DNA from: Acidimicrobiaceae bacterium
Lineage (GTDB): Bacteria > Actinomycetota > Acidimicrobiia > Acidimicrobiales > Ilumatobacteraceae
NCBI GenBank assembly: GCA_947446815.1
Contig: CANFGT010000003.1
Span: 62,001 to 126,000 of the forward strand
Direction: 5' to 3'
Length of the DNA stretch: 64,000 nt
Below, one piece after another: positions 8,937-15,840 of the stretch (the stretch's first letter is position 1; each line of letters starts with the position of its first letter). The translations under genes and the position numbers were made by a program. The notes under the pieces are model-generated. The model saw nothing but the letters and a program-made list of their open reading frames with translations. It was not told where the DNA came from and ran no database searches.

Positions 8937-9602
8937 CTAGAGGGAAGGAATTGCCCAGTCAATAGGGGAAAGCCCCACTGCAAGTAAGGCTTCATTGATG
9001 TGAGAGAACGGCTTGCTGCCGAAGAATCCACGATGGGCCGAAAGAGGAGACGGGTGGACCCCTTCGAAAACGACATGGTGGTCGTTTGTCAGAAGGCTTC
9101 TTTTCTGGCGAGCATGTGCGCCCCACAAAAGGAATATGACGGGGTCTGGCTTGGCGTTGATGGCGCGAATGATTGCATCGGTGAACGTCTCCCATCCGTG
9201 GCCCCGATGTGAACCGGGTTGCCCTTCACGCACAGTGAGTGTGGTGTTGAGAAGGAGGACGCCTTGGGCGGCCCACGATGAGAGACATCCATGCGTGGGA
9301 AGCGGTGCACCGATGTCGTCGTGAAGCTCTTTGAAAATATTTCGGAGTGATGGTGGTATTGGAAAATTGGGCTGAACAGAAAACGCAAGACCGTGTGCTT
9401 GGCCAACACCGTGATACGGATCTTGTCCGAGTATGACGACCTTCGTTTCATCAAGAGATGTTGTTTCGAATGCTGCGTAGATGTTTTCGGTAGATGGAAA
9501 GACGGGAAATTTTTGTCGTTCTGTTTCCACGAAATCTGTAACTGATAAAAAATAAGGACAGGACATCTCGTGTTGAAGTATGAATTCCCAATCTTTTTTC
9601 AC
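8937..9602 (-). CDS. ung: Uracil-DNA glycosylase, family 1
   Basis: Ung removes uracil from DNA as the first step of base excision repair. The 221-residue chain has the family-1 water-activating loop 'GQDPYHG' at residues 59-65 (catalytic Asp61) and the Leu-loop 'HPSPLS' at 183-188 with catalytic His183. It also has 'FLLWGAHARQK' at about 157-167. Length matches bacterial Ung (about 220-230). The gene is monocistronic as far as can be seen. It starts at ATG 9602 and diverges from the ROK kinase gene across an AT-rich intergenic region. The assignment is secure. Confidence 0.96.
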   Translation of the reverse strand: MKKDWEFILQHEMSCPYFLSVTDFVETERQKFPVFPSTENIYAAFETTSLDETKVVILGQDPYHGVGQAHGLAFSVQPNFPIPPSLRNIFKELHDDIGAPLPTHGCLSSWAAQGVLLLNTTLTVREGQPGSHRGHGWETFTDAIIRAINAKPDPVIFLLWGAHARQKRSLLTNDHHVVFEGVHPSPLSAHRGFFGSKPFSHINEALLAVGLSPIDWAIPSL

Positions 9603-9651
9603 ATCTTGATCGTAGAAAACTTGGGACTATTTATTGCAATTATTTTTTTAA

Positions 9652-9668
9652 TCATCTCGTGGAGATGA
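9652..9668. promoter_or_regulatory. Operator-like inverted repeat between ung and the ROK kinase gene
   Basis: A perfect 7-base inverted repeat (TCATCTC, 3-base spacer, GAGATGA) sits next to an A/T run in the 95-base divergent region between ung and the ROK gene. On neither strand is it followed by a proper T-tract in the right orientation, so a terminator is unlikely. A binding site for a dimeric regulator is the simplest reading. This is a sequence-only suggestion. Confidence 0.3.
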
Positions 9669-9697
9669 GTGGATGATTTGCGAGAATGGAAAACATC

Positions 9698-10591
9698 ATG
9701 GATGTTGCACTTGCGATTGATATTGGCGGAACAAAGTTTTCCGTCGGACTCGTCTCCCGTGCGGGTGAACTCATCGACCGCATCAACGTTCCAGTGCATC
9801 ACTCTGCAACTGCCGACGAACTTTTTGACGACTTAGATCAAGCTGTGCAATCACAGATGTCGCGCGCACAAAATCATCATGGTGTCACTCCCACCGTTGT
9901 CGGAGTTGGCTCTGCAGGTCCCATTACGCGAAACGTTGAAACAGTTTCGCCGCTCAATATCGCTCAATGGAAACATTTTCCTCTTCGAGATCGACTTTCT
10001 TACAGCACAGGTCTTCCTGTCTTTGGTGATGGCGATGCAAAGGCGCTTGCTCTAGCTGAAGGCTGGTTAGGGGCTGCAAAGGGTGTCGACAACTTCATGG
10101 CAATGGTGGTCTCCACCGGCGTCGGAGGCGGAATCGTGCTCAATGGCCAGTTGCTAGACGGCGAAAGTGGCAATGCTGGTCATATTGGCCATGTCATCGT
10201 TGAACCAAACGGTCGCCGATGCAATTGTGGTGGCCGTGGCTGTCTCGAAGCCGAAGCCTCCGGGCCTGCCATTGAAGCAATTACAGGCCGTCCTCCATCG
10301 CAGCCCACATACGAGACAATGGTCCGTACGGGTCGAATGGTGGGGCGCGGTGTTGCCTCGGTCTGCAACCTATTGGATCTCAAGTTGGTCTGTGTCGGTG
10401 GCAGCGTTGCACTTGGTTTTGGCGCAACATTTTTTAACTCTGCTCAAAAAACACTTGATGAGTTATGCGGACTTGAGTTCTCAAAAAATGCGCGCATTGT
10501 TCCAGCACGACTTGCAGACGAAGGTCCGCTTGTTGGAGCATCAGCAGTTGGTTGGCGAGGGCTCAACCGCGCTGTGTCAACTCACGCGTAA
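9698..10591 (+). CDS. ROK-family sugar kinase (glucokinase-like)
   Basis: This 297-residue ROK (repressor, ORF, kinase) protein lacks the N-terminal HTH of ROK repressors and is therefore a kinase. It has the ATP phosphate-binding loop 'DIGGTKFSVGLV' at residues 8-19. It also has the ROK zinc motif 'CNCGGRGCLE', preceded by the substrate-proximal His in 'GHIGHVIVEP'. Glucose or a related sugar (N-acetylmannosamine, allose) is the likely substrate. ATG 9698 is preferred over ATG 9686 because GGAAA lies 7-10 bases upstream of it. It converges on the PLP-enzyme gene of the mycofactocin operon with a 14-base gap. Confidence 0.87.
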   Translation: MDVALAIDIGGTKFSVGLVSRAGELIDRINVPVHHSATADELFDDLDQAVQSQMSRAQNHHGVTPTVVGVGSAGPITRNVETVSPLNIAQWKHFPLRDRLSYSTGLPVFGDGDAKALALAEGWLGAAKGVDNFMAMVVSTGVGGGIVLNGQLLDGESGNAGHIGHVIVEPNGRRCNCGGRGCLEAEASGPAIEAITGRPPSQPTYETMVRTGRMVGRGVASVCNLLDLKLVCVGGSVALGFGATFFNSAQKTLDELCGLEFSKNARIVPARLADEGPLVGASAVGWRGLNRAVSTHA

Positions 10592-10605
10592 ATTCAGCAG
10601 CGTTT

Positions 10606-11562
10606 TTAGCGCATCCATTGCAGGAGATCAACCTGCACTCGTGTCAACGGTTGTTGAACATCGATCCACTCGCCAATACTTGGAATGGGTCGACCGCGCG
10701 ACACAAACAACATCGATGTGTGCATGTGTGGCGCTTCCAAAAGATTCAGGCGTTGGCTCTGATAGTGAAATGGACTTCGACCATCCGGAAGCAACGTGAC
10801 ACCATGTGCAGTTCCACAGCCGACGAGAACAATTTCGCCGGGTCCATCAACTTTGGATTGTCTATAGCCAGCGCGCATTCCAGACTCAATGGGGTGCCGA
10901 TCCACAATGTCTGCAGATATTTGCATCATTGACTTGTCGCCATGCCATAGCGATGTACCGAGGCGAATACGGAAATCATTTTCGGGGTGATCGCGACGCA
11001 ACTTTTCGTATGCCGCAGCATCAAGATGGCTGACGTAGATCGGTACACGCGCATCGAGCACATCAAGCCAAGAGGTGATGTCCTTCAGGTGGGATGCGCT
11101 ATCTCCATCAAGTGGAGGATGAATTGAAAATCCTCGAACTGTGAGGCGTGCGGCTTCAATATCGGAAAGAAGTGGTTGCAGTAATTCACGTTCTACCCCG
11201 TACCTCATGACAGATGACTGCAACTTCACGATCACATCACCAGACCACCCAGCGGTGCTTAACGCAACAACATGATGCGGTGAACTCACGGTGAGAATTG
11301 TGTTGAGCGGAAGATTCTTCGGAGGAGCTGTCAGCGTCGGTGTGAGAACAATAGGAGTGACATTGCTTGGGATATCACGCGCTTCAAAAACAGTGCCCAC
11401 TGCAACTTCATTGGCAAGTTGTCCAGCTAATGGCATGAGATTCCATCGACGAAAGCCATAACCGTTTCCCTTGACCACTGGGACAAGGCCTGGCATTGAT
11501 TTGGCCACCCCTTGAACATGTGCGAGCCAGCGAGGCTCATTCACTGCAAGTCGAATCGTCAC
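10606..11562 (-). CDS. PLP fold-type III, alanine-racemase-like enzyme at the end of the mycofactocin operon
   Basis: The 318-residue product begins with a GTG that overlaps the mftF stop (GTGA), so it is translationally coupled to mftF. The N-terminal half is an alanine-racemase-type TIM barrel with the PLP lysine in 'VPVVKGNGYGF' (Lys31), and with 'VKLQSSVMRYG', 'GFSIHPP' and 'RIRLGTSLWHG' at the expected spacings. The C-terminal domain is short and the usual Alr tyrosine/methionine catalytic block is hard to recognise, so a plain alanine racemase (about 370 residues) is doubtful. Placement at the 3' end of a mycofactocin operon that lacks mftD makes a role in cofactor maturation possible. 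That is inference. A cell-wall role cannot be excluded. Confidence 0.75.
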   Translation of the reverse strand: MTIRLAVNEPRWLAHVQGVAKSMPGLVPVVKGNGYGFRRWNLMPLAGQLANEVAVGTVFEARDIPSNVTPIVLTPTLTAPPKNLPLNTILTVSSPHHVVALSTAGWSGDVIVKLQSSVMRYGVERELLQPLLSDIEAARLTVRGFSIHPPLDGDSASHLKDITSWLDVLDARVPIYVSHLDAAAYEKLRRDHPENDFRIRLGTSLWHGDKSMMQISADIVDRHPIESGMRAGYRQSKVDGPGEIVLVGCGTAHGVTLLPDGRSPFHYQSQRLNLLEAPHMHTSMLFVSRGRPIPSIGEWIDVQQPLTRVQVDLLQWMR

Positions 11563-12938
11563 GCCTTTGACCGTAGTCGCATTGCACTGCGTGTGACTAC
11601 TGGCAAAAGACAACGAATGGATCGTTCGCGAAAAACCCCGACCCAGACGCCACATCCGTATGCCATGGGGTCAAGAACACGCAGAGCGAGGTATCCAAAC
11701 GTGTGGAGGGGTTTGCGCCGCATCAGTCCAAAGAGTGCAGGGAGGATGGCGCTAAAGGCAAAGACTGCTCCGACGCGGAGTGAATACTGACCAATAAGCA
11801 GAACCGGTGGCCACCAGGCACGGACCACTGCTGAAGCGAACAGTCTGACCGTCGCAAACCAGCCGGTCATCGTGAGCTTCACTCTGGTGCTCAATGAAAT
11901 TTTGGTTGACCGAAGAGAGACCGCGAACCACATCACCATGAATGGAAGAAGTGCCGCAGTGATGAAGAGGTACCCACTCAATAATGCGACTGCAGGAATG
12001 AGCATGACAATGTTGGCGCGAAGTGGAGCTGCAGTGAATTTGTGTTTCTTATCGAGCGAGGCAGCGCTGCGGCCATAGCCACATCGTTGTCGGAGGAGTG
12101 CGCGAACTGTTGAGCGCGGCGCATGTTGGCAAACAATTGTTGGGTCGTAACGAACTGTTCTGCCGGATTCAGTAAGACGCCATATCAAGTCGACGTCTTC
12201 GCCGAGTCTCATCGAAGAATCAAATCCATGAAATTCCTTCATGATGTCTGTACGTACAACAAGAACTGCAGCAGGTACATACGAGACTCGAGAGAGTGGA
12301 CGCACAACTGCTGGTTCGTGGCCAAGATCTAGTGGTGAATGGTGTGATTCATATTCAGCGATCAGTTTTGTGCCTCCCACACTTGTAATTCGTGGAGCAA
12401 CAGCAGCGACGGATTCATCAAAAAAATGCGCAGCAAGCGCACTGATGTTGTCAATCGTAAGAACAACATCGTCATCAACGAAGGCAACATAGGGCGTGGA
12501 GACCAGTTGTAATCCTGCATTTCGGGCACCACCGGGTCCGATATTTTCAGCAAGTCGAATGACTTCTGCTCCAGCAATTTCAAACGCAATTGGTGAGCAA
12601 TCATCGACAACAATGATTCTTGGTCCCGTGATCGAATCAACCAATGTTTGCAGGCGGTTTTGGGCTATTTCATCACGAACGAAACTAGGAATGACAACCG
12701 TGATCAGGGTGAGAGGAACCGAGGTGTCGTATACGGGGTGAACGGCTCCCACTGCGAGAAGCCTTTGGGTCAGAGCCGCGTGATTGCTAGGAAGTGGCAA
12801 CTCATTCTCGATGGCATCAAGTACTGCAACACCTGGTGCAGTCACTGTGAACGATGTCAGAGGTGAACCTGCAAGGAGTTGTGTTCGGTCGTGCGAGCGA
12901 AACCACTGTTGATCAGCAATGAGGTGGGGGATGGTCAC
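11559..12938 (-). CDS. mftF: Mycofactocin system glycosyltransferase MftF
   Basis: MftF is a GT2-family membrane-associated glycosyltransferase that adds beta-1,4-glucose units to the mycofactocin core. The 459-residue protein has 'IIVVDDCSP' (nucleotide-binding Asp pair), 'YVAFVDDDVV' (DXD-like metal site) and 'LGEDVDLIWRL' (catalytic base region). C-terminal hydrophobic segments and 'DPMAYGCGVWVGVFRERS' resemble mycobacterial MftF. I chose GTG 12938: it overlaps the mftE stop (GTGA), has GGAAAG six bases upstream, and gives an N-terminus like that of the mycobacterial protein. The upstream ATG 12953 has no ribosome-binding site. It is coupled to the PLP-enzyme gene downstream in the same way. 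Confidence 0.9.
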   Translation of the reverse strand: MTIPHLIADQQWFRSHDRTQLLAGSPLTSFTVTAPGVAVLDAIENELPLPSNHAALTQRLLAVGAVHPVYDTSVPLTLITVVIPSFVRDEIAQNRLQTLVDSITGPRIIVVDDCSPIAFEIAGAEVIRLAENIGPGGARNAGLQLVSTPYVAFVDDDVVLTIDNISALAAHFFDESVAAVAPRITSVGGTKLIAEYESHHSPLDLGHEPAVVRPLSRVSYVPAAVLVVRTDIMKEFHGFDSSMRLGEDVDLIWRLTESGRTVRYDPTIVCQHAPRSTVRALLRQRCGYGRSAASLDKKHKFTAAPLRANIVMLIPAVALLSGYLFITAALLPFMVMWFAVSLRSTKISLSTRVKLTMTGWFATVRLFASAVVRAWWPPVLLIGQYSLRVGAVFAFSAILPALFGLMRRKPLHTFGYLALRVLDPMAYGCGVWVGVFRERSIRCLLPVVTRSAMRLRSKA

Positions 12939-13657
12939 TCCGAAGCTTTCCATTTTTGATTACAAGAGTTGAGGTGATCAACCAGTGATTGTGTGTACAA
13001 CATCAAGACTGCAACTCCATGTTCTGCGGTCGCTGTCGTCGCATCTCCAATGATTCCATTTTCAGCAATTGCCTGCACACCGTTCTCACGCATCGCTTCG
13101 ATAATCCCTGTCTCATGCATTGCACCAGATGCGATTGCACCTATGCGAACGCTCTCGGGAGAAATGTGAAGCATCACCGATGTTTCGGTATGACCAGCGT
13201 GCATATCTCCACCGACATAGGACGGAAGAGACCAAATGCTGTGTGTAATTTTTTCGTACTGAAGGGCCGAACTGATTGCGGCGAGTGCATCGCTGTTCCC
13301 GCCATGTCCGTTCACGATGCACACCCCACGTGCCCACGAAGCGGAACGACAGATAGCAACGACGGTGTCTTTCAATGCATTCGTTCCAGAACTGAGAGTC
13401 CCAGCGAAGCCGTGATGTTCGTCGCTTGCCGTGATGGGCAATGTGGGAGCGAGGACAACCTCAAATGCGGTGTCTTGCAACGCATCGCCAACAACGCGGT
13501 TGACGATGATTGTGTCGGTATCAAGAGGGAGATGCGGTCCGTGTTGTTCCCACGCACCGAGAGGGAGGATAAGAAGTGGTGCGCGTCCAGAAATTTCCGG
13601 TGACGTCGCAGTAAGCACGGTGACGTTGTTACTTCGTGACGTCGAGCGTGTTTTCAT
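12935..13657 (-). CDS. mftE: Mycofactocin precursor peptide peptidase MftE (creatininase family)
   Basis: MftE is a metal-dependent creatininase-family hydrolase that releases the C-terminal Val-Tyr-derived AHDP from modified MftA. The 240-residue form has the metal-binding block 'LPLGAWEQHGPHLPLDTDT' at residues 31-49, 'IVNGHGGNSDA', and 'GDMHAGHTETSVMLHISPE'. All are strongly conserved in the family. The start is uncertain. ATG 13657 overlaps the end of plsY by 29 bases and gives an N-terminus of mycobacterial length. GTG 13618, 10 bases after the plsY stop, would give a protein 13 residues shorter. Neither has a strong ribosome-binding site. It is followed by mftF with a four-base overlap. 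Confidence 0.9.
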   Translation of the reverse strand: MKTRSTSRSNNVTVLTATSPEISGRAPLLILPLGAWEQHGPHLPLDTDTIIVNRVVGDALQDTAFEVVLAPTLPITASDEHHGFAGTLSSGTNALKDTVVAICRSASWARGVCIVNGHGGNSDALAAISSALQYEKITHSIWSLPSYVGGDMHAGHTETSVMLHISPESVRIGAIASGAMHETGIIEAMRENGVQAIAENGIIGDATTATAEHGVAVLMLYTQSLVDHLNSCNQKWKASE

Positions 13658-14219
13658 TGCCCGACAACATCCGCTTGATGTTTGACACGTGTCTGACTTC
13701 AATGAGAAGAGTGATGCCCACAAAAGCGAAGACTTCCCACGAGGCGCGCTTGCCCATGGTGACAATCAAAACAAGCGAGAGCGGCACGACAAGTACCGAG
13801 GCGAGCGCGGCTTTCTTGGACAGCTTCATGATGGTGAACCACGAAACCATGCAGATCAACATGATCACGGGGAACAACGGAAGAAGTACTCCGGCGCCGG
13901 TTGCAACGCCTTTGCCCCCCTTGAACTTGCGAGTGATGGGGAAGACGTGGCCAAGTACGGCGGCCGCACCACAGATGTATGCGGCTGGTCGGTTATTCAA
14001 GACGAGGAGCGTGGGAATTGCGCCTTTTGCGACGTCAATAATGAAGACCACTGCGAAGTACTTGAAGCCCAATGCGCGCCCAACATTGCTCGCCCCGGGG
14101 TTACCCGAACCGAACGATGTGATGTCGATGCCTTTTGCGCGAGCAACAATGATGGCGCTAGGAATCGTGCCAACGAAGTAAGCGGCAACTGCAGAAATTG
14201 CAATCGCAAGGGGACTCAC
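13629..14219 (-). CDS. plsY: Glycerol-3-phosphate acyltransferase PlsY, embedded in the mycofactocin operon
   Basis: PlsY transfers an acyl group from acyl-phosphate to glycerol 3-phosphate in the membrane. The 196-residue protein shows all three family motifs: 'GTIPSAIIVARAKGID' plus 'GSGNPGASNVGRALG' (residues 18-50), 'GHVFPITRKFKGGKGVAT' (about 89-106), and 'EVRHVSNIKRMLSGNE' near the C-terminus. It also has five or so transmembrane helices. It overlaps the mftC stop by four bases (ATGA), so it is translationally coupled inside the mft operon. I do not know this arrangement from mycobacteria, where mftD follows mftC. The protein looks fully functional. Whether it serves general phospholipid synthesis or something specific to this cluster is unknown. 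Confidence 0.93.
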   Translation of the reverse strand: MSPLAIAISAVAAYFVGTIPSAIIVARAKGIDITSFGSGNPGASNVGRALGFKYFAVVFIIDVAKGAIPTLLVLNNRPAAYICGAAAVLGHVFPITRKFKGGKGVATGAGVLLPLFPVIMLICMVSWFTIMKLSKKAALASVLVVPLSLVLIVTMGKRASWEVFAFVGITLLIEVRHVSNIKRMLSGNENTLDVTK

Positions 14220-15331
14220 GATGTGACCTTGATTCGTTCTGGCTTGGAATGGTCCATGGACGGACGTGGAAGAAGTGCAACAGGAACCGCGCCAAGAAGT
14301 TTTTCACCATCGCCACCGACACACTCTGGGTCGGGACCATCAAGTGGAATGCCTGTGAAGAACTTTGCTGCCATACATCCGCCTTGGCAGGCGTCAAATG
14401 CACCACAAGATGCACATGCACCGGCGCTTTGTGGTTCACGCAGTTCAGTGAACAAATCTGAAGCACGCCACACCTTGGTGAAGCCGCCATCGTCAAGAAC
14501 ATTGCCAGCTTTGAAATCTTCATGAATTACAAACGGGCATGCGTAGACATCGCCGAGCGGATCAATGAGGCACACCACGCGGCCAGCACCACACATGTTG
14601 AGTCCAGGAAGTGATTCTCCAAATGCATTGAGATGGAAGAAGGAGTCACCGGTGAGAACATTCTCGCCATGAGCTAACAGCCAGTCGTAGATCTGGCGCT
14701 GTTGTGCATTGGTGGGGTGCAGTTCATTCCATGTGTCTGCGCCACGACCAGCAGGGCGCAGACGCGTGATGCGCAACTGTGCGCCGAATGAATCAGCGAG
14801 TGCTTTGAACTCATCGAGTTGATCAACGTTATGGCGAGTGACAACAACCGAAATCTTGAACTGACCAAAACCTGCATCGCGAAGATTTTCCATTGCGCGA
14901 ATTGCGGTGTCGTACGAACCTTCACCGCGCACCGCATCGTTCACTTCGGCGTTTGTGCCGTCGAGACTGATTTGAATGTCGAGGTAGTCCATCGCGGCAA
15001 GACGTTCTGCGTTCTTCTTGTCGATGAAAGCACCATTGGTGGAGAACTTCACACCGATGCCATTAGATATGGAGTGTTCGAGAATTTCGAAGAAGTCACG
15101 ACGCACCATTGGCTCGCCGCCGCCGATGTTGATGTAGAAGACCTGCAAGTCGCGAAGTTCATCCAGAACAGCTTTGGCTTGTTCTGTTGAGAGTTCACGC
15201 TCGTCGCGCTGACCTGAACTGGAGAGGCAGTGAACACATGCAAGGTTGCAGGCGTAGGTGAGTTCCCAAGTCAGACAGATCGGGGCATCAAGCCCTGACT
15301 TCATTTGGGCAACAAGGCTTTCAGCGGACAC
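14216..15331 (-). CDS. mftC: Mycofactocin radical SAM maturase MftC
   Basis: MftC is the radical SAM/SPASM enzyme that oxidatively decarboxylates the C-terminal Tyr of MftA and then cross-links it to the neighbouring Val. The 371-residue protein has the SAM-cluster motif 'CNLACVHC' (Cys28, 32, 35), 'INIGGGEP' (67-74) and 'QISLDG'. Its SPASM domain carries the cysteine set in 'NMCGAG', 'CLIDPLGDVYACPF', 'CASCGAFDACQGGCMA' and 'DPEC'. Similarity to mycobacterial MftC is obvious over the full length, from 'GLDAPICLTWELTYACN' to 'FTGIPLDGPDPEC'. The start is a GTG that overlaps the mftB stop by 11 bases; a later in-frame ATG is nine codons on. Confidence 0.97.
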   Translation of the reverse strand: MSAESLVAQMKSGLDAPICLTWELTYACNLACVHCLSSSGQRDERELSTEQAKAVLDELRDLQVFYINIGGGEPMVRRDFFEILEHSISNGIGVKFSTNGAFIDKKNAERLAAMDYLDIQISLDGTNAEVNDAVRGEGSYDTAIRAMENLRDAGFGQFKISVVVTRHNVDQLDEFKALADSFGAQLRITRLRPAGRGADTWNELHPTNAQQRQIYDWLLAHGENVLTGDSFFHLNAFGESLPGLNMCGAGRVVCLIDPLGDVYACPFVIHEDFKAGNVLDDGGFTKVWRASDLFTELREPQSAGACASCGAFDACQGGCMAAKFFTGIPLDGPDPECVGGDGEKLLGAVPVALLPRPSMDHSKPERIKVTS

Positions 15332-15587
15332 GAATGATCTCCGATGTGGTGAGAGAGGAAAGTGCCTTCACAAAGGAAGGCCAACGCTGCTCTTCCACGC
15401 CCTCACCTGCGAGTGCTTCGCGAAGTGATGGGTAGGAAGAGGCATTACGAACGACCCGAACAATGTCGGGATGGCGAAGAAAGACAAGGCGACGGTTGCC
15501 GTAGTGATACGCCAAAGCCCCGAATGGCTCGGGTCTCAGCGCGACTTGCGGGTGCATTTCACACGCCGACTCGAGCGTGAGGGTCAT
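15321..15587 (-). CDS. mftB: Mycofactocin chaperone MftB (peptide-binding RRE protein)
   Basis: MftB is a small RiPP-recognition-element protein that binds the MftA leader and presents it to MftC. From ATG 15587 the product is 88 residues and contains 'HPQVALRPEPFGALAYHYGNRRLVFLRHPDIV', the characteristic PqqD/MftB-like beta-hairpin and winged region; I name only key parts here (RPEPFGALAYHY and RRLVF). The open frame extends upstream, but that would run through mftA, so the ATG 19 bases after the mftA stop (or the GTG just before it) is the sensible start. It overlaps mftC by 11 bases. Length and position fit the family exactly. Confidence 0.93.
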   Translation of the reverse strand: MTLTLESACEMHPQVALRPEPFGALAYHYGNRRLVFLRHPDIVRVVRNASSYPSLREALAGEGVEEQRWPSFVKALSSLTTSEIIRVR

Positions 15588-15606
15588 CACAGGGGAGCCC
15601 GTTGGC

Positions 15607-15726
15607 TCAGTAGACACCGCACATGCCGTCGATGGAGATTTCCTCGACGAGGAGCTCCTCGGTGACAACTGCTTCGGTGACTTCTGCCTGCTCGGCGACC
15701 GGGGACTGTGGGGTGTCTTGTTCCAT
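15607..15726 (-). CDS. mftA: Mycofactocin precursor peptide MftA
   Basis: This very small gene (39 codons plus TGA) encodes the ribosomal precursor of mycofactocin. The peptide starts MEQDTPQSP, continues with an acidic Glu/Val-rich leader (EEISIDG region), and ends in the diagnostic core 'IDGMCGVY'. The last two residues, Val38 and Tyr39, become the redox cofactor after decarboxylation, cross-linking and release. It is first in the minus-strand operon and is followed after 19 bases by mftB. Everything needed is intact: the start ATG, the conserved GMCGVY end and the stop directly after Tyr. It diverges from the NDMA-dependent alcohol dehydrogenase gene. Confidence 0.97.
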   Translation of the reverse strand: MEQDTPQSPVAEQAEVTEAVVTEELLVEEISIDGMCGVY

Positions 15727-15797
15727 GCCTATGAGAGTACCTTCGCCGAGCACCACTAGAGAAGGTTGGGGGGCTGTGAGTAATCTTCAAGGACACC

Positions 15798-15818
15798 GGT
15801 GGGGGCTCTGCCCCGACC
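15798..15818. promoter_or_regulatory. Palindrome in the mftA / alcohol dehydrogenase divergent promoter region
   Basis: In the 114-base region between the starts of mftA and the first dehydrogenase there is an imperfect 21-base palindrome. Its arms are GGT-G-GGGGC and GCCCC-G-ACC around a TCT centre, with a single G-G mismatch. In mycobacteria the TetR-type MftR controls this locus, but no mftR lies in the window. The palindrome is 23-43 bases upstream of the dehydrogenase ATG and so overlaps the place where its promoter or 5' UTR would be. Operator and mRNA hairpin are both possible. Confidence 0.4.
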
Positions 15819-15840
15819 AACCGAACCATAAGGGGACGTC

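Noticed and set aside
10606-11562. Plain alanine racemase of cell-wall synthesis
   Set aside because: The chain is about 50 residues short and the C-terminal catalytic block is not evident; kept as alanine-racemase-like.
13689-14525. 278-codon open frame on the plus strand
   Set aside because: It lies antisense to plsY and mftC, both of which have clear family motifs; its own translation is low in hydrophobic residues and shows no domain.
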